Positions 38,600-53,000 of a DNA stretch of 64,000 nt are shown piece after piece. Numbering within the stretch: the stretch's first letter is position 1; every line of letters starts with the position of its first letter. Source of the DNA: Hybos culiciformis. Its lineage: Eukaryota > Arthropoda > Insecta > Diptera > Hybotidae. The DNA is taken from NCBI GenBank assembly GCA_964007475.1, contig OZ023274.1, forward strand, positions 90,605,213 to 90,669,212. Direction: 5' to 3'. The position numbers and the translations under genes were made by a program. The notes beneath the pieces are model-generated. The model was not told the origin of the DNA. It was given only the letters and a program-made list of their open reading frames with translations, and ran no database searches.

Positions 38600-40730
38600 A
38601 TGATTCTGTTCTACTTAATAATTTCATTAACAATGAGTTCAATTTATTCTCAAAAATGTTCATACATTTTAAGACCGAATGATAATAATTATGTTAAATG
38701 TGTTGACATGAAATCAATAAAAGAATTAGAAAATGAAATTCAATCGATGTGGGTAAAAATTAAAATAGAAAATAAGCCAAATGGAAAATTTGAACTATCA
38801 GGTAAATCAAATTTATTATTTAAAATATATATATATTATAAGTTATTAATTTGATTAAATGTGTATCAAAAGTTCGAAACTTTTTAATATAGCGAAGTAA
38901 ATATTTTATTTAAATTGGGTCAGTAATGAATTCTGTCACAATATTATTGGGACAATAAAGAGATATTTTTGATTCTTAACAATTATTTCAGAACGGCAAG
39001 CAATTAAAGAACTTATTTATTTTAACTTCATTACATATAGCATTAAAATTTTTTTTTACCTTATGCAGAAACTTACATCTTCCATAAGCCATTAAAAAAA
39101 TATTTTAATCTAATGTGCAAATAACTGAAAATAACGCATTATGTTGTTTTTGAGGTTTTGTAATTTTTATAAAATAATGATTATTATTTAATACAACGAA
39201 TTATTCTTTGAATTGTTAAGAGGGTTATATAAAGAATTTTCACAGCCAATGACCATTGAAAGTGAAGTATCTCTTTTTAAATTGAACATATCCAAATTGA
39301 AACTGTATAAAATTAATAATAAAGTATTTAAATTTCTCTTTTTTTTTTTAGAACATCTGTCGATATATTTCAATATTGTTGAAGTATTGGATTTATCAAA
39401 AGCTGGCATTATAAATATTTCTAACGATACAGTATTCAAAGATTTCACAAATTTAATAAAATTAAGGCTATCAAATTCAAGATTGAAAATTTTAAATGGA
39501 GAATGGTTTCCACAAGATAACGTCATAAATTTTATAGACATATCAAATAATCAATTGCATAATATTAAATCTAATTTGGGTATCTTAAATAATTTAATAA
39601 CTGCAAATTTTTCACACAATCGTATTGAGCTAATTGAGGAAAATTCATTTTTAGAATTAATCCACTTAGATTTATTAGATTTAAGTTTTAATTATTTAGA
39701 AGATTTTGATTTAGGTAAAATAAGGAATTTAAGATATTTAAATTTAAGTAGTAATTTAAATGAAATTTTGAAAGAAAATCAATTTAGTGGAATGAAAAAT
39801 TTAGAATTATTAGATTTACGAAATAATAAAATTTCTGAACTAAATAGCTACATTTTCCTTGGTTTAGATAAATTAAATATATTAAATTTATCTGAAAATA
39901 ATATAGATACAATATTTGAATTAATTTTTTCTGATTTATTAAATTTAACTGAATTATATTTAAATTTAAATAATATCAATAAATTGATTGGAATTTGTTT
40001 TTCTGAGCTTACAAATTTAAGAATTTTAGATTTATCAGGAAATTCATTATCAACAATAGAATCTCAAAATTTTGATGGATTACAATATTTAAAAATATTA
40101 GATCTTCGTGATAATGATTTATTAAAATTAAATAATTATTTATTCACAAAATTAAATTCATTAGAATATTTAGATTTGTCACAAAATGAAATATTAAATT
40201 TCAATTCAAATTCATTTGATAATTTGAAATTGAAATTTTTAAATTTATCCAACAATGTAATTAGATCTGTTCCATTTTCATTAGAATCATTATTAGATTT
40301 AGAATATTTAGATTTGTCATTCAATAACTTGGTAAATATAAGTGAATTTAATGATTTAAAGAAATTAAAAAAATTATATATAAATAATAATGAAATTGAA
40401 GAATTACCAAACAATATGTTTTCAGAAGTTGAAAGTTTAAATGAACTTTATTTAGATCATAATAAATTAGTATATTTACCAGATATTGATAAACCATTTC
40501 GTCGTTTAACTAAAATTTCAATTGAAGGTAATCCATGGATGTGTCCATGTTTAGATTTTTATATAACTGAATTAGAACAATCAAAAATAATATATTGGCA
40601 TGATAAATCATATTTTGAAGGTAAAAAGCCAATATGTGTACCGATACGAGCTAAATACTGTAGAACTGATTTAACAAAATATGAACGTTATAAAATTATT
40701 GAAAATTACGAAAGTTATAATGAAAATTAG
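38600..40730 (+). CDS. Secreted leucine-rich-repeat protein (two exons, complete)
   Basis: Exon 1 is 38600-38801 and exon 2 is 39223-40730. The donor CAG|GTAAAT joins in phase 1 to an acceptor at 39221-39222, making a glycine codon, and the product is 569 residues. The start is the ATG at 38600; the TTG two codons earlier is not used. Residues 1-20 (MILFYLIISLTMSSIYSQKC) form a signal peptide, followed by two Cys that may cap the N-terminus. About 17 leucine-rich repeats of LxxLxLSxNxL type run from roughly residue 117 to 500, for example LEYLDLSQNEI and LELLDLRNNKI. A C-terminal LRR cap starts at residue 504 (NPWMCPCLDFY) with four Cys. No membrane helix or GPI signal follows, so it should be extracellular. 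Such proteins bind other proteins in insect immunity or cell recognition (family knowledge); the partner is unknown. Codons are strongly A/T-ending. An alternative acceptor near 39350 would remove about 43 residues. Confidence 0.93.
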
Positions 40731-43516
40731 AAATATAAAATTATTCACAATAATTATATTGATATTATTAGGCCTTAAGCTGAATTATTAAATATTTAAC
40801 ATCTACAGTCTTTGTCGTACCAAAAAAAATTATATATTTTTTTTTGTATTTACAAAAAATATTGAGATATTGGACCATTGAAAATAATGGGTAATTTCAT
40901 GTCTCAAATTAATAGATAATCTATTCCTACCATTAATAAGGAAAATTGTTTTAAAAAAAAAATCCACATAGTGAGTTTAAGAAAACTTAAGTTATACTAT
41001 TAAGAAAAATATATAAATATCTGTTTATTAAATACTTGTACATAAATAATATTCTTAAATAAAATTTCTTTTGTAAATAAATTAAAAATAAATCATTTTT
41101 AACCAAATACAAATCGTTAGCGAAAATTCTATAATTTTATTTTTCGTCCGAAATTAATAATTCCAATTAAGGATTTATCTAAAATATCTTTTGCCAGTGT
41201 TAAAATTTTTAGTGGAACATACTTATTTTCATTACATTAAGTATGTGTTAGAAGGAAATTATAACAAAATAAACTTTTGAATACATGCCACAAAAACAGC
41301 CACTTTTTTAAAGTAAAAATATAACAGGAATATTGTGGCCAATTTGTGAAATTCAGAAAAAGATTAGATAATAATACCAATAATTAACGCGTGATATTTA
41401 ATGGGTTAAAATTGCTGAAGTAATTATAAACAAATAGAAAAGTTAATTATAAGTAAAGAGAAAAATGTACAATTTTCTTGGTGTTCCATTTTTGTTTAAA
41501 ATTTTTTTCAAAAAAAAAAAATCAAGAAATTTATAAGGAAAAAGTTTTTTTTTATTTACCATGATTGTTTATTTTATTTTGTCGTTCACTTGTCAATAAC
41601 TACTGTCCTCAGGGATAGTGTCAGTATCAATTTAATTCGAATTTATTTTTATGTTTTGTTTTGTTTTAGAGGATATTGTACGTATTAATACATTATAACT
41701 ATATAAGTGTACAACATAATACAATAACAAAAATATGTATGCCAATGTACACATATAGATTATGTTCATCAGTGACAACGTAATAAATATTTTATACTGA
41801 GAGTTGTGTACACTTGAGAAACACGTGAAGGATGATAAACAAAAATTAATTGAAAATATTTGATAGAATGTTTTATTTTTCATTAATTCAGTAAGACGTT
41901 GAAATGTATTTAAGAGAATTTACTAACAGAGTCTACTTCTCCGAAAGTATATTCAAGATTTTTTTATTTTAGAATTTCTAAAAATATTTTCATTCTTGTA
42001 AGACAATATTGTCTTTTTTTAAAGATTTTTTGGTAAATTTAAAATTTAGATATTAAAATGTATACCAACCTAAGTATTAAAATGTTAACTATCATCACTA
42101 TTGACTTCATGGTACTTATTTATAAAAATTATTTGTATTGTGGTAAAAATTGTGTTATTACCTGCAATTTGGTAAAAAAATATTAAATACATAAAGTTTT
42201 AGCTGGTTTGGAAATTCTAAAAAACTGTGTAAACACTATATCATTGAATATACATTCTACATTACAGGTACATATATACTAATAAAATATTATAAAGTTG
42301 TTGCCAGAAGGTAATATTCAAAAATTGTATTAATAGAATTTAGAATTAATTAAAATACAAAATTATTAACTTAAATAAATTTGAATTTTTATGTATTTAT
42401 ATCTGATGTTAAATATTTGGCATATTGGCATTCGGTAAAATATAAATCATCTAATAGCAATTTATAAATTTAAAATTTTATAATTTCTTTTATATTTTGG
42501 TAACATTATGAATATAATAGTGTATATGGAAAATAATTTAGTAAAAAACTCTCATTAGGAAATTTTATTAAAGACTAACATATATAATTCTGACCCTTCT
42601 TAAAAGAAAACAAGACCCTATTTAAAAACGAAATATAATAGGCAATAGCTATTAGAATTATAGAAATTTGATATACTATTCAAAAAATTGTATCCTTAAT
42701 TAAAAATATATGTACGGATATGTCTTATCAAAATATTATTTTTCCAGCTTTACAAAAATAAAAAATTCAGTATCATTCATAATATTTGACACCCTAAACG
42801 TTGTATAATATAAAAATTTACAAAGGTGGGAAGAATAAGTAAGTTTTTAAAGAAGTTAAGAGCCCTGCACTTGAAATTCTGTTTTCTATTTCTGTTTTCT
42901 ATTTTTGCAGTTTTTTTTGTTTTATTTTACAGAAAATAAACGGCCGTGAAAAATGCGACAAAAATTGTACGAAAAACACCTCTACCAGAAAATCACAAAA
43001 CTATATTTGAATTTTATTTCTGTGCAGAAAGTGCAATTTATCAAAAAAATTAAAAAATTCTTAGAAATAAATGAAATTAATTAAAAATTGTTTAGGAAAT
43101 TAAAGAAATTCAAAATTTCACGTCACCAGCCCTGGAGAGTGGTATTTTAGCTTTATTTCTGCGTTTGAGATTTTTTATTATCTTTTTCCTTTACTTTAGA
43201 ATCCAAGCAAATGTGTTCAAGTTTTTTAAAGGATCGTTTGTGCCAAAAAAACTCAAAATCTAAAAAATCCGCCTCACCTACCGTGGAGCCAGTTATATAC
43301 TCTCTAACATATCAAAAAATCACTTCAGTCTAGATTGTAGTAAACCTACAATCAAAGCCAAACTAAGACCAATTTTTTGCAATTTTTCACAATAAGGGCT
43401 CTTAAGCATATTGAACATATTGAAATAAAATCATTTCGAAATTTTTTATATTAAGCTTTGTTTAAAGTTTTATTTTTTTTTCCTATTGAACTCTAGATTG
43501 ATCTGGACTAGATGTA
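40731..43516. other. Intergenic DNA after the LRR gene
   Basis: No gene seen. AATAAA at 41058-41063 is a possible poly-A signal for the LRR gene. A degenerate repeat may lie at 42859-43135, where the two ends weakly mirror each other and the right end has a hAT-like CCAGCCCTG, but no target duplication was found. Confidence 0.4.
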
Positions 43517-43524
43517 GAGTCTAC

Positions 43525-43854
43525 CAGAGCTGACTAAATTTCAGTATTTTGCAATATCAGTACCAGTATACTGGTACTGCAAAAATACTGCAGTATTTTC
43601 TCACAATATACTGGTACTTCAAAAAAATTTAAGTACCAGTATACTATACTATACTGGTACTGAAATTTTTTTGCAGTACCAGTACATTGTAGAAAAATAT
43701 TGCAGTATTTTTGCAGTACCAGTATACTGACACTTAAATTTTTTTTGCAGTACCAGTATATTGTGAAAAAATACTGCAGTTGCAGGATTTTTGCAGTATC
43801 AGTATACTGGCATATTGTATTCAGTACAAAAATACTTAAATTTAGTCGGCTCTG
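43525..43854. mobile_element. 330-bp hAT-type MITE with perfect 8-bp target duplication
   Basis: The left end reads CAGAGCTGACTAAATTTCAG and the right end, reverse complemented, reads CAGAGCCGACTAAATTTAAG. The element is flanked on both sides by GAGTCTAC (43517-43524 and 43855-43862). CAGAG-type ends with an 8-bp duplication are the mark of the hAT superfamily (family knowledge). There is no coding capacity. The interior is built from repeated, mostly self-complementary units such as TACCAGTATACTGGTA and GCAGTATTTTTGCAGTACC, so the whole element can fold on itself. Confidence 0.95.
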
Positions 43855-43862
43855 GAGTCTAC

Positions 43863-46800
43863 AGAGTTGAGTTGTTTTTGAAATTTGAACGAAGTTAAAT
43901 TTTTTATTTTACATTTTGACTTCTGAAAGCTAAATTTAAAATCGTACCTAACATCTTTATAAACCAAAATATTTCTTCATATGATTTAGACCATGATCGT
44001 AATCAATAGCTTATTTTAAGTTTTTTAATTTTTTTTTTTTTTTTGACAAGGGTCTCTAAATATTATTTGAAGTAAATACTTAAAAATTAATGCATTTCAA
44101 AATTCTTATTGTGGTATTAAGTTTGACAGTTTTTTTTTTTTTTTATTTGATGATATCTTCCACCCTCTTTCTTATGTTAACAATATTTTTCTTTCGTAAT
44201 AGAAAAATAATAAAAAATTAGAAAATGGATAATATGTCTTTTGAAAGTAATGTACTTAACCTCATAAAATCAATACACAAAGGAAATCATTAATAATATG
44301 CTTTTAGAATTTTATTTTATCAAAATTTTAACTTTCAAAGAATTATATTTTTCTTGGTTTTTATAGTCTTTACATAAATTTTTTTTTCATCCGATATTTG
44401 GGTTTGATAAATTATGCATTGGTTATACGTAGACAAAAATGAACTTTTTGGAAATAAAAAAAAAATATATTTATACGTATATATATAAAAAAATATTTTA
44501 CCAAACTTTTTAACTTAACAAATTGAAAGAATAAAATAAAAAAAGAAATATATAGGTATATGTGACTTTTAAGAAAATTTCACAAAAGAAATTTGCTTGG
44601 CTAACCATTATTGTAGAAGAATTATATTCACAAATTTTTTATTGGTTCGTTCAATAAATTTTATTAAAGAAAATTTTCCTATTAAATTTTCTTTTTAAAT
44701 GTATCGAACTTATGCTGTGCAAATATTTCACATATTGAAAAAAATTTTTAATGATGACCGAATATGAAATTTTGAAAGTTATAGAATGGCTCTTCTGTAT
44801 ATACAAATATGTTTTAAAGTTTTTGGCCATAATTTTTCCATTTAAAAGTTTGTTTCAGTTTGAAGGGGAAATATATAATTACTTTTGTTATTTTCTTAAT
44901 GACTTACTAATTTTGGGAGCAGTAGTTTCTAAAAGTATAAAATTAAGTATTTTGAATATTCTGCACGTCTGTTAAGTTTGGCACGTAAATTATTATAGTC
45001 GTCTGTTAATTAAGGTTTTTTTTTTAATTATAATCATTTAATTATACATTTTTATTCTATAATTAAAAGATGCAAAGAAAAATATTAAGAATTTTTTCCG
45101 ATCAATGAATTTTATGCGGAGACACTACAAACGATAGTGGGTAATATACCATAAAATATTTGATTTATTCAATTTTCTTTATAATTTGATTCAGTTTAAG
45201 CTTAATACCAATTGAATTCATTTTTTGTTCAGTGGTATAACGGATTATTTGAGAATATCCTTAAAATATAACAGGGAGAACAATTTTTTTTTATTTTTCT
45301 ATGATTCTTGATCTAAATTCCAACTATGCAAATGAATTTCATTTAATTCTTGAAAAGAAAATATTTATTGGCTTTTTTTTAGTAACTACGTGTACACCGA
45401 GAAATGCTTATTTATCTGAGTAGTTATTGTGCTAAAGAATTTCTTCCTTTTTTTGCTTTAAAATAAAATATTTGTTAGCAGTCAGTTGCTAGAACATACA
45501 CCCAGAAATGTCCATCTTTAATAAAATCCATTATTCACAAAATTTTTCGGTTCATTTAATTAACGACTAGAATAAGATTTTATTTATAAAAATATTGCGA
45601 TATGTAAAACCACAACTATTATAACTATCTGAAATAATATGTCATTATCCAGTTTTTTAATGTTGTTTCATTTTTTGGCTGCAAAATCTCATGTCTAATC
45701 ACTTCTAAATAGTGCATCCCAATAGGTCCCAATACGTTGCTGACTACGTTTGAAAAAAAATCGTGAATATTTTAAGTGAACATATTGGCTTGTTATCTTT
45801 CAAGCCCTCTATTCCCTTCTAAGTTGTGAAAAATACAGTGAATATTTTTCAGTGCATACATAAAAAAATATTCAAAACTTTTTAGCTTGTTATCTTAAGT
45901 CGTTTTCTGAAAAAAAAGAAGAGAAAAAAAAAAATAAATTCTCGCATATTTTTGTGATGTTTTATTGAAAGGCGAAAAATTTTCTTGTACGTATAAGTTG
46001 GACATAAAAAGATTAAATTAAAAGTTCTCTGAAGGTATTTTTTTTTTCTTATTTCTTTTTGTTCCAAAAAAAAAAAAAAGGATTCCTATTTTCTCTTAAT
46101 AAAAAAAGGAGAAAAATAACAAAAAAAATAAAAAAAGTTAAGTGAATACGAAATTGATGTTAAGTGTCACAATTATTGACGACAATGGCAAAGAAATTGT
46201 ACACTCAACACTTAATTGGGAATAAGTTACAAAAAAGGATATTTGCAAATTTCATTTTATAAAGATTATTCTATAAGGACACTTTTATGTGCATATAAAG
46301 TTAGATAATAATTCTTCTTCTTCTTATTAGATTAAATTTATGCAATTGTAAATTTTTTTTATTCTTATTCTTATTCTTCAAAATTAATTTTAAAGAAAAT
46401 CTCAAAATAATTAAAATTTTGTATTTTAATGAATAATCTTAAAAGAAAAGATATAAAATAAACTATAATAAAAACGATAATGAATTTTTTATATATACAA
46501 CAGATATAGATACATTGTACAGAGCTTTCATATTTTTTTTTCAGCTGTCGATAGTTCCATGACTTTTATATTACGACTTTCACGATAATTAAAATTTAAT
46601 GAAGACCTTGTAATTGCAGCTTTTTATAACCATCGACTTACACAATTCGCAGAAAAATTAATTGCCATTCTTTGATGGTAATATCGGAATCGGATGATGC
46701 TGAGACCGTTGAGTCCTTATGTCAAACTGAAATAAAATATTTTAAAGGGAACGCAATCAGAATATAGCTTTCAGCAATTTATTATAGCATTCAATGACTA

Positions 46801-48959
46801 TACTCATTGCACTTGAAGTCCTTTTTTCGAAATAGTTGTTTAAATTTTTAATGCACTGCCGAATGAATTAAAATGACATAATTGTAGGTTGATATTGGTG
46901 GCAAAAGTATAGATGGCATTATTGTTTTAATGTAGAAATAAAACTGTTAATAATCTTACCTTAAATAAGTGATAAATTGAATATCATGAAATGAATATGA
47001 ATTAAATTTTCGAATTTATTCAAAATTTAAAAATTTTAATTGAAAATAACACTGTGAGTTTAATTTGAAAATAACTGGTACATATTCTATTTTTTTTTTA
47101 ATCAATTACCGCGAAAGTAAAAACTTTTACGATAACCGCACAAAAAAAAAAAACAAATTAACAAAATATTTTATTAGCTTGAAGCAATATTATCGCTGTA
47201 ATAAAAATAATATTATATATTTGAAATTTGAAAAAAAAAAAAAAGTAGCACTTTAATTTTTAATACATAATAATTTACGTGAAGTGAAAACCAAATGGCT
47301 TCATAAATGTGGTGTAAAATGGAAATTTTTATTTGATCCAAAAAAATTTCCTTTTGAAAAAGCTTTAAGGGGTTTTTGAATTGATAAAATGATTCAACAA
47401 CGTAAATAATCGCTGCTGTGGTGATGATGGTGATATTATTTTAGCATGAAATTTAATTTGCAATATAATTAGATAAATAAAAAAAATAAATTTCTGCAAT
47501 TTAGATTATTTTGAATTTGAAATATTTTGTTTTTAATAATTTATTGGGCCGAGTTTTTTCGGGAAACCTTTATGTGTGCCAATAATTGTAATAGCTCAAA
47601 AAAAAGCATATATTTGACCATAAAAAAAGGATGAAATATATAATATCTCTTTTTTTTCCTTTCTAAGAGTAATATATTTAACTACATTTATCTTCAATTT
47701 ATAATGGATGCAACAAATTATTGACTGAACGTATATTTGATTAAAAATTTTTTTTAAATTGAATTTTATTTACCGATAGCGTGAAGTTGGTTTTATTTTG
47801 TCTTAATGTAGTGAGTTATAATAAATAAATGAAATTTAATATGTGTATAAAAAAACTATAGTCGTGCACTCGTGAATTAAGAAAATTCCAATAAGACATT
47901 TATTTATTTATTTTTACTTGCAAATTATAGATATTTTCGAAGGCGAAAATGTAGATTTTTTGTTTAGTATATTCGGAAAAATATTGCATAAAATTTCGTC
48001 AACAAAATCTTCATTTGAATGTACAAAAAAATCCATTATAAATTCTAGATTAATCTTAAGTAAGTAGCTCAGCAAAGAAAAAAAAAAAACAAAGAAATTA
48101 CTATGTAAATGTCATGTGTATTAATTTTTAATGCTTCGTGATACGTACTATGTACAATACTTTAATATCTCTAATGTAATGCGAATATAGTGTTGCCTTA
48201 TTTTAATTTTTAATGTAACAAACAATTTTTCACACTAGTTAGTTATTGTCTTGTCTCTTGTATTCCCAAATCAAAATAAAGTTTATTCTTTATTTTAACA
48301 TTTTTGACAAAAGAAAAACATGAAAATTACATACATAAAATAAATTTTGTTTCAAATAAAAAACAACAAAAAAAAAAGTGGAAAATAATGTATGTAATTT
48401 TTATACCCACATCAAAAATGTTACAAAACAAAAATAAAGTAAAAAAAGAGAAACGAAAGAAAATGTTTTAAATTTTGTTGAAAAAAACAAAAAAAATAAA
48501 GCAAAAAAATTATTTGAAAACTTCTTTTTTCACTTCGTTAATCCCTTGTTTCACATCACAACCCCTTTTTTTCTACATGAAAGTTTTCACAAATTTTATT
48601 TGATTTAAAATAAAACCATTAGTTTTATTGATACGTTTTTTTTTTTTTTTGCATATTTAAAGAAAAGAAAAAATAAAACAGCAAAACAGAAGATATTCGT
48701 ACTTTTTTCTCCTTTATGTGGGATTTTTTTTTTTTTTAAAAGAAAATTTAAGAAAAAAGTTTGCGAAAATTTTCCAAAGGACAAATTCAAAGAAATTTTA
48801 AATTTAGAAAAAAAAAAAAAAAAATTGAAAGACAAAATTGATATAAAATTAAAAAATTATTTCACCGATTTTAAAGAAAAAGATTCACATATAAATAATT
48901 TGTGCTATTTAAAAAGATTTTACTCCCTGTATTGTTAAGAAATTAAAAAAAAATATATA
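43863..48959. other. AT-rich intergenic DNA upstream of CFAP206, first part
   Basis: No firm gene. A 74-codon open frame at 44751-44975 starts with ATG but looks low-complexity. A GC-richer island at 46642-46726 has good splice-like borders on the minus strand (see findings). The remainder is poly-A/poly-T-rich. Confidence 0.4.
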
Positions 48960-49150
48960 TTTTCCATGGTTCTTAGTTAGTTTTCCGTCAAAAATGAAAA
49001 AAGCTGACTAGGTGTTCTTTCTTTCTGTCAGTCGCGCACTGGAATGCTGGTTAGAACTATATTAGAGTGGTACTTTGCAGATCGTTTAAACGCTAAAATT
49101 TGCGTGATACTTTGAGAATGGAGTTATAAGCTCCCATATAAAATTTATTT
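48960..49150. repeat. Dispersed repeat, copy C (partial)
   Basis: The head TTTTCCGTCAAAAATGAAAA followed by GCTGACTAG matches copy B at 22480-22515. The later part diverges, so this is either a related subfamily or a partial copy. Confidence 0.5.
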
Positions 49151-50091
49151 TACATATTTAAAATTTTCGAATTCTGAGAAGATGGATGTCGATAAAATAA
49201 AACTAAAAAAATGGAAGGATTGCTACTGTAGAACTGGTTTTATCATAAAAATAGGTATATGAGTTGATGTCAATTAAAGAAAAATAATTTTAGCCCCGAT
49301 TATCACTAAGTATTCGACTGGGGGACTGAATTTCGATGAAAGTTGGTATCCAAGTAAACAAAATATTACGAAGATATTTTAAATTCAAATGATGAAAAAC
49401 TCTCTGTACTATATTATAATGAAATACTCAAATACTGCGTTTTATATTTTTTTTATCAAATTTTCAATCGATAATTTTTTTTTATGCATTTAAATAATTC
49501 TTAAAATTTTAAAATTAATAAGAAAATAAATTATACTGGTTTTTGCAATTTCTGCCAATTTGTTGTTTAAGTGACAAAAACATTTCAATCAAGTATCAAT
49601 TAAAAAACTTAAAAGCATAAACATTTGAAAATTATTAACAAATTTAATGTTTACTCAAAAAAAAAAATTGTAAATAAAATAGCCCTGTAAGCAGATCAGA
49701 TTACAGAAAAAGTCATAAAACATAAAAAAAAACATTTTTTTCTTGATTTGGCCTAATAATATACGGCAGACTACTTATTAACTTGTATTCAGGTTCAGAA
49801 TATATGCAATATAATTTTTTGGTATTTTACTTTACTTTTTTTGAAGTACAGCTTGAAAAAAGGATAGAAATCCTTTTTTTTTTACCCCCCAAACAACACA
49901 TAAACAAACATTTTGTCTGAATGAAATTAAATTAATCAAAAGAAATTATTTTCGTAGGTATCCTAGAAATAAAGAGGTTTATTTAATCAATATTGAAATT
50001 TCCTTAGAAAAATAAGTAAATAAATAAGATTTTATTTTTATCAGCTTTTTTTTTTTGTTGGAAAAGAAAATATCGAAATTTAAATTTAAAA

Positions 50092-53000
50092 ATGATTTTC
50101 GATGTTAAGGAAATGACTTCCAAAATGGGAAATGTTTTCAAGAACATGCGAAATGATATTATTCAAGAGTGTTATCGAAAGAGTATTGACTTGAGGAGCG
50201 AAGAAATAGTAGTAGGAATTTTGTCATTTGCAATTGGCTTCGATGAACAAATTTCATTTGAAAAAAAAATTGATCGTAAAGAAATTGAACAATTTATTAA
50301 AAAAAGTGTTTCTAAACTTAAAGGTATATTATTTATGTTTTATGTTTAAAATCTTTAAATATTTTAAAACAGTTTAAGTTTTTTTTTCTTTATTTTCATA
50401 ATAAATAATTTAATAATAAATAAAAAAAATTACCATTTTCTATTCAGCGATAGAGATTTCAAAAATGATCAGTTTAAACCCAGTTTTGAGCCCTCTTCTT
50501 TCATTAGATCAAAAGTTATAGAAGTTATAATTTTTTCTTCAATAAAAATAATACTACTGCGAATTCGCCGTAGTAATTTAATGTAAAAAACTTCGCAAAT
50601 AAATTGCATTCGATAATTACAAAAATCTGAATTACATTTATCTTATGATTATATTTTATATTTCCACAAACAATTTTTAATTTTTTTATTTTCTAATTTA
50701 ATTAATATTCCAACATTTCCATCTTTATCCGGTTCTCTTGAAACCCAACTCAATCATATTTGTAATTCATATATAAAATATTTTTTTCAGAAACTAATTC
50801 ACCAAAAATTAAATCGATAATTATTAATACTATTTTTTGGCATTCCAAATTCGACATAAAAGACATTGATCTTCAAAGTTTTTGTTTTGGTGAGAAATTT
50901 CTTATAAGCACCGAGATTTTATTGAAGGAAATAACTGATTTTGAACATAATTCAAAAGATGATTGTGAAAAATTATTCAAGAAAATTTTATTACATATCA
51001 TTAGTGGAAATAGACTTGGTGATTCAAAAAATCTCAAGGTAAATAATATTTTATGATGGATTGAATTTATGTATGAGTTGCGTATTTTTTTATTTGTTGA
51101 CCTTATGGTACAAAAAAAAGAAACTCGTCTGTATGATAGATTTTTTTTTTTATATTTTATTCATATAAAATTTTTTTGGTATTATGATGGAAAATGATAA
51201 TGAGATTTGTGATTTATTCTTTGATTTTTAATTTTATCCTCAATTTCAATTAAATTAATTTTTCTTGAAAAGGTTATAACAGAAACATCGAACGCTTTAA
51301 GATCTGTAATGAATCGGGAAGATATTTACGAATTTGTTGGTATGAAAAGAAGAGCAAAACTTGAAACGTTAGAAACAGTTAAGAAAATAGTTTGTGGTAT
51401 AATGATTTTTAATAAAGATGCTGGTGATTGTGGTGAAGAAATGCGTGACAGTAAGTGTAGTATTTGTTTATTTAATTAGATAATTAATTTGTAATTAATT
51501 TTCGAAACTGAGCAATGTTATTACGAATTTAATACTAACTATTACGAATTACGAATTATTACGAATTTAATACTAACTAATATAAATAAAAATCTATATT
51601 GAAATATGAAAGTTTTTATTTTATTTTTTTAAAAGACCAAATTTTTTATTACATGAATTGCCTGCCATTTGTAATTATTTTTTTGCTTACGCCAGGGCTT
51701 TTTTAGTTTTCAACAAGTAATTTAACTTTTTCTGTAGCCTGTTATACAAACACATACATAAATGTTATGAAACTATTTTGATAAAGATTCGAAATAGATC
51801 TGTGAAAGTTGTTTTTTGTTCTGTAGTAAAATTTTAACAATAAACAAATCAAATTTATTTTAGTTGTGACAGATGTTATTATGGGATATTCAAATTTGAA
51901 AGCAACTTTAACATCATCACTTCAAAGTATAGATTCAACTATAGAAGAATGTAAGACACTTGCCAATAGAGTATACTACGTAGAGGCAAATGAATTATAT
52001 TATCATGAAATTGATTCTGAAATTAAATCTGAAATTAGTTACTTTAAAGAAATGGTTCAATTATATAATCAACATGCTTATTTTGTGAAATATCTTCTCA
52101 GAGCATTATCAAAAATTCGAAAAACTATTGATGCATATTTCGACCAATTTCGTGAAATTTTAAGAAAGTTGCATGTTATTATTCAGTATAGATTTGCTGT
52201 ACCAACAGAAATTGTTTATGTAGGTGAATTAAAATTTACTCTCATTACATGTAGTATTTTATTAAAATTGCTTTACTAAGTAAATTCTAGATCTGAATAA
52301 ATTTAATTATTTTTAGTGGGATTTAAATACAAGTTAGATACAAGACATTTAAATACAAGTATGAGTCCTTGTTTTTGTGAGCATACCACCAAATTATTCT
52401 AAATCCTTAGAATTCTACAAATGATTTAACTCGCTTCCAAATTAAATTGTTATTTATCTACAGACAAATAAATAAGTAAACAAAACACAGAAACACTTAA
52501 TTGAACTCTTAGAAAATTAGAAAATTACACAAATCCCGAGTCGAGCTAGGACTGAAGGATAACGACATTACCATTGTACAAATAAGTTTTAGCTTACAAA
52601 ACATGTTTAGGAGCTTAATATTTTTAATTTATTTTAGCCATTATTCATTGAGTTAGCGAATATTTGGAATACCTTGTGGGCTTATTTACATTTAATGGTC
52701 AATTTCAATAAATTAAATGAGAAAATGATGGAAACAACAACAATATTAAATCATTATGGAATTTTGGAAAATTTGGAAAAGATAATAAAATGGGAAAGAA
52801 AATTGGGTACAGACTATAGTGGAAAAATTGAGCTTCAAGACCCAGGTGAATGCGAATTAATTCCACCATCTGTTACAAAACAGTTTACGGTTAGTTGTGT
52901 GTATTTTACGATGAATTATTTTACAAGTTCATAAATATTATGAACATATTATTGATTTTCTATTCTAATAAAATAAAATGGGATGTCCTTATTGGACTTG

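Noticed and set aside
39188..40414. Minus-strand frames inside the LRR gene
   Set aside because: They are antisense shadows of the repeated TTA/AAT codons of the LRR exon.
42859..43135. Possible degenerate hAT element
   Set aside because: The ends resemble each other only over about 14 of 20 bases and no 8-bp duplication was found.
44751..44975. 74-codon plus-strand frame starting MMTEYEILKVIEWL
   Set aside because: The start looks acceptable, but the rest is hydrophobic low-complexity text with no splice partner or recognisable family.
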